NCBI GenBank assembly: GCA_040900105.1
Contig: JBBDZP010000052.1
Coordinates: forward strand, 1-14,650
Length of the DNA stretch: 14,650 nucleotides
From: JACPDD01 sp040900105
GTDB lineage: Bacteria > Patescibacteriota > Microgenomatia > Levybacterales > UBA12049
Direction: 5' to 3'
Part shown: positions 11,166 through 14,650 of the stretch, in pieces
Numbering within the stretch: position 1 is the stretch's first letter
Layout of the letters: every line of letters begins with the position of its first letter
Notes under the pieces: generated by a model
The model's database searches: none
What the model was told of the DNA's origin: nothing
What the model saw: the letters and a program-made list of their open reading frames with translations, nothing else
Program-made: the position numbers and the translations under genes

Positions 11166-13326
11166 TAACTTCTTTCGTATAACGCTCGCGGCTCATTTTA
11201 AGTACTTTTTCTCTGTTTTGTGTGAAGCTTGATGGAAGCGGCAAAGTAAAACACAGGAATGGTGCCTGAGTCATACCTTTAATTGAAAGCTTAAGTATAG
11301 ACTGCCAGTTCCCAAGCGCCAGAAGATCTTCCTCTTTAAATCTTTCGCCAAACTCCCGCGCCATATAGCGTGCGTCCTCTGCTCCAATAAGAAAAGACAT
11401 CATTGTTCCTGCGTTTCCAAATATTGCAGCTCTAACGTCTTCCGGAATTTGGGCAATATATTGGTTTGCCAGAATTAAGTTAAGGCGGTATTTTCGCGCT
11501 TCTGAGAGAATTTTAATAAATGAAGTTGTTGCAAAATTTTGGAACTCATCTACATACAAGTAGAAATCCTTCCTGTCTTCCTCTGCAACGCCCACTCTAT
11601 TCATTGCGGCGAGCTGAATTTTGGTTATAATCATAGCTCCTAAAAGCGCCGCATTATCCTCCCCCAGATAGCCTTGGGAAAGGTTAAGAACCAGGATTTT
11701 ACCCTCATTCATGACCTTTTCTATGTCAACGGTGGACTTAGGATGGCCTATAATATTTCTAATTCTCTCCGATGATGTGAACTGGCCGACTTTATTTAAT
11801 ATAGAAGATATAGATTCGGCTCTAAGCCTTTCTGTCATGTTTTCAAATTCATTTACCCAATAACTTTTGAGCGTTGGCTCCTTTATGTTTGCAACAACTT
11901 TTGCCCTAAAAGCAGGATTAGTCAAAACTTCGGTTACCATCATTAGGGTTGGGTCAGGCATTTCCATGACGGAAATAATCGCGTTTCTTAAATGATATTC
12001 AAGCCTTGGACCCCAGGAATTTCCATAAAGTTTCTTAAATATAGCCACGATTCCTGAGGCGACGAGCTCTTTTTGGCTTTCATTGTTTACTTCAAGCGGA
12101 TTTATAGCAAAGCTTCTTGTTGGGTCTGAAGGGTCAAGGAATATAAAGTCATTTACCCGGTAAGACGGTACAAAATCCAAAAGATGCAAAGATAAGTCAC
12201 CATGCGGGTCTATAACACAAAATCCCCGTTTTTTGCGCATATCATCAATTGCCAGGTTTGCAATGAGAGTGGATTTTCCGGTACCGGACTTTCCTATTAT
12301 GTACATGTGCTTTCTTCTGTCTTCTGTTCTTATTCCAAAAATCTGCTCCCTGTTTTTAAATTCTGTTTTTCCAAAGAAATTAATTTGTTCTTTTTCAGAG
12401 TCTTGAAGCCCCTCTGCTACGGGAAGCGCTTCGGGCGGTTCGGAAAGTATGGTCTTGTGCCATGAAATATTGTGAATTGTGGCAAGTTTCATGGTTGGAA
12501 AGTGAAAAATCGTGGCCAGTTCCGCAACGTTTAGGATTTGGCCCTGGGGCATAAACCTCCTGCTTCTTTTTATCATGGCCGCGGTCAACCTTTTTCTCTG
12601 CCACAAAAGAGCTCGGCGAAACCTGAAGCTGTTACCCGAAGGGTTATTGAAGGATGAAAAACTGTTGGAAAGTTCATATATCAACTGGCGGCTGTCTTCC
12701 CTGCTGTCCGACACGGCAAGCAGCCTTACCGCAGTTTTGAATCCGGCGAATTCTATTTTCTCCGCTATTTGTTTTGAGTAAGGATTTTGTACGGTTATTC
12801 CGGCTGAGTCTTTCTTCTTTTCCGCTACCGCACGGTGTCCCTTTACCTGCCAACCCCTACCTACAGGAACAAGCAAGAGTTGAATCCACATAAAATCAGA
12901 GATTTTTGCTTTGGCTAAAACTGCCAAAAGCGAGCTTAGAGGATCAACTTCTTTAAAGTCTTTGTAGGTTTTAATAGGATACATAAAACCCGCCGTCAAC
13001 TTCATTTGTCCCAGAGCCGCCGCTTTCTCTCTGTCTTTGATTCCATCCGCAAGTGGATCTTTAACTTTGACTAAAATTGCTTTGGGATATTGAGAAACAA
13101 GCTGGCTTTGGATAAAAGTAGCAAGAGACTCGGGCGTTGAAATATAGAAATGGACCATCTGGTTTATGACTCCAATCTCAAAACTTATAGAAATTCCAAG
13201 TGGGTACATGTATAAAATTCTCTTTTTGAGGTTTGCAAGGCTTGAGAAAAACTGGACCATAGCCTCTGGTGTTTCCTCGCTGGTTCTTGAAGTCTTGATT
13301 TCTAAAAGGGTTCTGTCGTCTTTCAT
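11161..13326 (-). CDS. VirD4/TraG-like (type IV coupling) ATPase
   Basis: The 721-residue protein has a soluble N-terminal half (about 1-320) of the type found beside such ATPases in these bacteria, then a RecA-like motor. Walker A is GKSGTGKST (345-353), followed by VIDPHGDLSLHLLDFVP (371-387). Walker B reads FYLYVDEFQNFA (588-599, with Asp593 and Glu594), followed by SEARKYRLNLILANQY, the TraM-recognition (TraG-D) block of coupling proteins. No membrane helices are visible, unlike classical VirD4. The likely role is ATP-driven DNA or protein movement at the membrane, as in conjugation or pilus-type machines. The start is supported by AGGAG at 13337-13333, 6 bases before the ATG. A HerA/VirB4-like reading is possible, but the TraG-D block favours coupling protein. 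No other type IV secretion gene is in the window. Confidence 0.8.
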   Translation of the reverse strand: MKDDRTLLEIKTSRTSEETPEAMVQFFSSLANLKKRILYMYPLGISISFEIGVINQMVHFYISTPESLATFIQSQLVSQYPKAILVKVKDPLADGIKDREKAAALGQMKLTAGFMYPIKTYKDFKEVDPLSSLLAVLAKAKISDFMWIQLLLVPVGRGWQVKGHRAVAEKKKDSAGITVQNPYSKQIAEKIEFAGFKTAVRLLAVSDSREDSRQLIYELSNSFSSFNNPSGNSFRFRRALLWQRKRLTAAMIKRSRRFMPQGQILNVAELATIFHFPTMKLATIHNISWHKTILSEPPEALPVAEGLQDSEKEQINFFGKTEFKNREQIFGIRTEDRRKHMYIIGKSGTGKSTLIANLAIDDMRKKRGFCVIDPHGDLSLHLLDFVPSYRVNDFIFLDPSDPTRSFAINPLEVNNESQKELVASGIVAIFKKLYGNSWGPRLEYHLRNAIISVMEMPDPTLMMVTEVLTNPAFRAKVVANIKEPTLKSYWVNEFENMTERLRAESISSILNKVGQFTSSERIRNIIGHPKSTVDIEKVMNEGKILVLNLSQGYLGEDNAALLGAMIITKIQLAAMNRVGVAEEDRKDFYLYVDEFQNFATTSFIKILSEARKYRLNLILANQYIAQIPEDVRAAIFGNAGTMMSFLIGAEDARYMAREFGERFKEEDLLALGNWQSILKLSIKGMTQAPFLCFTLPLPSSFTQNREKVLKMSRERYTKEVR

Positions 13327-13379
13327 AGCTTGCTCCTGCCAACCTTAATAATAATGGAATACGCTGGGCTTTGCAATTA

Positions 13380-13392
13380 GCCCCGAAGGGGC
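13380..13392. other. GC-rich hairpin in the leader of the VirD4-like gene
   Basis: GCCCC (13380-13384) pairs with GGGGC (13388-13392) around a GAA loop (TTC on the minus strand). It lies about 50 bases upstream of the ribosome binding site, within the leader predicted from the promoter at 13434-13463. Confidence 0.55.
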
Positions 13393-13418
13393 GCCTTTGG
13401 CATACGTAATTATCCTAT

Positions 13419-13463
13419 AAGATTATACTCAAGATTATACGGGGACTACCTGATTTATGTTTA
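13419..13463 (-). promoter_or_regulatory. promoter of the VirD4-like gene with a repeated -10
   Basis: On the minus strand: TAAACA (13463-13458), an 18-base spacer and a perfect TATAAT (13439-13434). The block AAGATTATAC occurs twice (13419-13428 and 13431-13440), which places a second TATAAT 12 bases downstream. Transcription from the first would give a leader of about 100 bases before the ATG at 13326. Confidence 0.45.
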
Positions 13464-13583
13464 CTTTTCGCCCCGCTCGCCTACAATCACCCTAGCCAGA
13501 TAGCATCCAGTACCAATCACTCCTTTCCGAAAATAGCTCAAAAGGCACTTTAAAAGAGGTCTATGCGCCAAGAAGCCTGGAGC

Positions 13584-13612
13584 TTGACAAAGCCTATAAT
13601 AATTGATAGACT
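13584..13612 (+). promoter_or_regulatory. promoter for the candidate structured RNA
   Basis: TTGACA (13584-13589), a 17-base spacer and TAGACT (13607-13612): perfect -35, 4 of 6 at the -10, ideal spacing. The start would be near 13619. No protein-coding frame of any quality follows before 13931. Confidence 0.5.
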
Positions 13613-13703
13613 ACCCATGTTTTCCACTCCTATGCCCTTCTCCATTGGAGAATTGCGGGCATTTTGATTTGAAAACTCTCTTTCTTCTTTGAAGAAAGAA
13701 TTG

Positions 13704-13743
13704 CCCGCCTGCATCGCATTATGCGAAGCATTAGCGGACAGGC
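13704..13743. repeat. 40-bp dispersed repeat, copy B
   Basis: It starts CCCGCCTGCA and ends GCGGACAGGC, with inner TGC-A-TCGCAT / ATGCGA-A-GCA pairing around one T. It has the same length and ends as copy A at 7645-7684, while the middle differs in about half its positions. The outer and inner stems are kept in modified form, as expected for a hairpin element. Confidence 0.7.
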
Positions 13744-13864
13744 ACATTAACAAGGCATGCAGAGAATTTGAAAGGAGCCTTGTGGGCTTTGGTCACTATT
13801 GACTTAGCGGCTTGGGCCCACAAGACTTAACTTCAAATTTTTAACTAGCAAAATAGAAAATAAC

Positions 13865-13883
13865 AAGAGCTTAACGCTCTTTT
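13865..13883 (+). terminator. intrinsic-terminator-like hairpin
   Basis: AAGAGC (13865-13870) pairs with GCTCTT (13876-13881) around a TTAAC loop, followed by a short T run (TTTT at 13880-13883). The stem is only 6 bp and the T-tract is short, so it is a weak or partial terminator. It ends the candidate RNA region. Confidence 0.4.
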
Positions 13884-13901
13884 AAGCAACACAATGGTAA
13901 A

Positions 13902-13915
13902 TTCGCGAAAGCGAA
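13902..13915 (+). promoter_or_regulatory. GNRA-tetraloop hairpin before the 103-residue gene
   Basis: TTCGC-GAAA-GCGAA is a perfect 5-bp stem closed by a GAAA tetraloop. It is immediately followed by GGTAG and then, 15 bases later, the ATG at 13931. It may present or mask the ribosome binding region. A similar hairpin with a GCAA loop lies at 14254-14265. Confidence 0.5.
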
Positions 13916-13930
13916 GGTAGGACTCAGGAA

Positions 13931-14242
13931 ATGCATCCTCGGGAAGCACTTAAGCTAATCTTAGGGCATCTCACATGGAGAAGCCTCCTCAAGTTCGTCC
14001 TCGCAGAAGTCATCGTGCTCGTAGCAACGGCTGCTGACATGTGGCTTATGTTCAGGACGAAGAATCCATACGTGTTCACCGTTTTCCTCGGCTTGATGTT
14101 CGCGCTCGGAGGTGGCTGGCTAGCCAGAGTCAATCATCGAGGAGTAGTGAGCATCGGAGAAGAAGACTGGTCAAGCAAACCATTGCTGATAGTGGTCGTG
14201 ATAGCGGGAGTGCTTATCGCACTCATACCGCTCTGGCCATAA
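13931..14242 (+). CDS. small three-helix membrane protein, unknown function
   Basis: The 103-residue protein has three hydrophobic segments: about 21-41 (FVLAEVIVLVATAADMWLMF), 47-65 (YVFTVFLGLMFALGGGWLA) and 84-102 (PLLIVVVIAGVLIALIPLW), with a hydrophilic GEEDW loop between the last two. No family is recognised. The start has AGGA just upstream (13926-13929) and a GNRA hairpin before it. The codons favour C at third positions (CTC, GTC, ATC), unlike the A/T-ending codons of genes up to 13.3 kb, which suggests different expression or a different origin. Two more small genes follow on the same strand. Confidence 0.7.
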   Translation: MHPREALKLILGHLTWRSLLKFVLAEVIVLVATAADMWLMFRTKNPYVFTVFLGLMFALGGGWLARVNHRGVVSIGEEDWSSKPLLIVVVIAGVLIALIPLWP

Positions 14243-14253
14243 CAGGACGGATG

Positions 14254-14265
14254 TCGCGCAAGCGA
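14254..14265 (+). other. second GNRA-tetraloop hairpin
   Basis: TCGC-GCAA-GCGA has a 4-bp stem and a GCAA tetraloop. It shares the TCGCG-x-AAGCGAAG sequence with the hairpin at 13902-13915. It lies 12 bases after the stop of the 103-residue gene and about 90 bases before the next likely start. Confidence 0.45.
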
Positions 14266-14307
14266 AGAAAAGGAATTGCCTATAAGGCAGCTCTGTAGTC
14301 GGTGAAT

Positions 14308-14331
14308 TTCTTCCCAAAGCGGCGGGGAGAA
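14308..14331 (+). other. hairpin before the second small gene
   Basis: TTCTTCCC (14308-14315) pairs with GGGGAGAA (14324-14331) with one wobble, around the loop AAAGCGGC. It lies about 20 bases before the likely ATG at 14352. Confidence 0.45.
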
Positions 14332-14351
14332 ATGGACATTTGGTGACTTCA

Positions 14352-14579
14352 ATGAGCTACAACTGTTCGAAAATAGACGACGAAGACAGCTGGATTACGG
14401 TACTTTGTACCATTTTCCTCGTGTTCCTAGTCGGTGGTTTCGTACTCATGGCCGCGGCTCACGGCAGTAACACACCGTGGGGCGTGCGTGCGGGCTTAAT
14501 CTTTGTGGTAATCGGGCTGATAGGACTTGTCCTTTCAGCAGGTTCCCGGAAAACGACCCGCAACGTCGGCAAACGCTGA
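14352..14579 (+). CDS. small two-helix membrane protein, unknown function
   Basis: From the ATG at 14352 the product has 75 residues: an acidic, Cys-containing start (MSYNCSKIDDEDSW), a first helix ITVLCTIFLVFLVGGFVLMA, a short loop HGSNTPWGVR, a second helix AGLIFVVIGLIGLVLSAG and a basic tail ending NVGKR. GGTGA at 14343-14347 is a reasonable ribosome binding site for this ATG, so the TTG at 14340 that opens the frame further is less likely. No family is recognised. It shares its GC-richer codon use with the preceding small gene, and both probably belong to one array of small membrane proteins. Confidence 0.65.
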   Translation: MSYNCSKIDDEDSWITVLCTIFLVFLVGGFVLMAAAHGSNTPWGVRAGLIFVVIGLIGLVLSAGSRKTTRNVGKR

Positions 14580-14612
14580 CATATCCAGCCAGAGAACAAG
14601 GAAAGGTCAAAG

Positions 14613-14650
14613 ATGATCTTAGTCAAGATTCTTTACGGAAATCTCAAGCT
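14613..14650 (+). CDS. start of a further gene, cut by the window edge
   Basis: An ATG at 14613 opens a frame beginning MILVKILYGNLK that runs off the right edge. It is preceded by AAGGAAAGG (14598-14606), a plausible ribosome binding region, and lies 33 bases after the previous stop on the same strand. Only 12 residues are visible, so no product can be named. Confidence 0.4.
   Translation, partial: MILVKILYGNLK

Larger units (their letters stand above)
13619..13883 (+). ncRNA. candidate structured noncoding RNA, class not recognised
   Basis: Between a promoter and a terminator-like hairpin lie about 265 bases with dense base pairing. CTCCA/TGGAG is at 13640-13650. GCGGGCA (from about 13656) pairs with TGCCCGC (to about 13708) and encloses CTTTCTTC/GAAGAAAG (13680-13687 with 13691-13698). 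The 40-bp repeat forms its own stem. AATTTGAA pairs with TTCAAATT (about 13765 with 13832) and encloses the 9-bp stem CTTGTGGGC/GCCCACAAG (about 13779 with 13817). I looked for tmRNA, RNase P RNA and SRP RNA landmarks and did not find them. It could instead be a leader for the small genes that follow, or a cluster of hairpin repeats. It occupies most of the gene-free stretch 13327-13930. Confidence 0.4.

Noticed and set aside
13550..13753. 67-residue minus-strand frame in the gene-free stretch
   Set aside because: It resembles no protein, has no ribosome binding site, and overlaps the stems of the candidate RNA and the 40-bp repeat.
13584..13883. tmRNA, RNase P RNA or SRP RNA in the gene-free stretch
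   Set aside because: I found no tRNA-like 3' end or tag sequence, no GAGGAAAGTCC-type RNase P core and no SRP GGAAGG/AGCAGCC motif on either strand.
14251..14298. 15-residue frame MSRKRRKGIAYKAAL between the small genes
   Set aside because: It has an AGGA a few bases upstream and a basic composition, but it is too short to support without conservation, and it overlaps the GNRA hairpin.

Overview
The window looks like a chromosomal stretch of a Candidate Phyla Radiation (Patescibacteria) bacterium, most like the Microgenomates. This is inferred from the gene set and style, not from a marker-gene search. The signs are: AT-rich coding, tRNA genes without an encoded CCA, several likely leaderless genes, four-helix-bundle S23-type proteins, a prepilin-type protein, a TPR-tailed O-antigen-ligase-like membrane protein, a Rho factor with a long low-complexity N-terminus, a VirD4/TraG-like ATPase, and many short hairpin repeats.

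Layout. 1-2338 is a minus-strand envelope cluster: a membrane-anchored cupredoxin-like protein, a GIY-YIG nuclease fused in frame to a type IV prepilin-like protein, and a secreted fibronectin-III-like protein that runs off the left edge. 2378-2922 holds a divergent hicBA toxin-antitoxin pair. 3229-5502 holds the large polytopic TPR protein and a 47-residue DUF3096-like membrane protein with a very strong ribosome binding site. 5592-5738 has two adjacent minus-strand alanine tRNAs (GGC, CGC). 5791-6554 is a REP-associated tyrosine transposase (RAYT) bounded by short palindromes. 6562-7722 (minus) is a LysM-M23 cell-wall hydrolase. 7768-8133 is an S23-type gene broken by one stop codon. 8273-9622 (minus) is rho. 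10017-10706 is a secreted DUF11 protein with an LPxTG-like tail. 10751-13326 (minus) is an intact S23-type gene behind a VirD4/TraG-like ATPase. 13327-13930 has no protein gene but holds a promoter, many stems and a terminator-like hairpin, a candidate structured RNA. 13931-14650 carries small membrane-protein genes with visibly higher GC and different codon use.

The most striking pattern is between the genes. Nearly every spacer up to 11.2 kb is a degenerate tandem array with an exact 7-base period. The 7-base word differs from spacer to spacer, but the period holds. I count about eleven arrays. Some contain -10-like words such as TATACT next to gene starts, and two run in opposite orientations on either side of hicBA. 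I do not know a described element of this kind in this group; heptanucleotide repeats in cyanobacteria are the nearest thing I know.

A second layer is hairpin repeats. A 19-base palindrome (GTAAAGGA-loop-TCCTTTAC) occurs four times: on both sides of the RAYT gene, inside its reading frame, and alone after hicA. A 40-base element occurs in frame in the LysM-M23 gene and again inside the candidate RNA. Many of the envelope genes (prepilin, FN3, DUF11, LysM-M23, O-antigen-ligase-like, VirD4-like ATPase) plausibly serve cell-surface building and DNA or protein transfer, but no complete pathway is present here.
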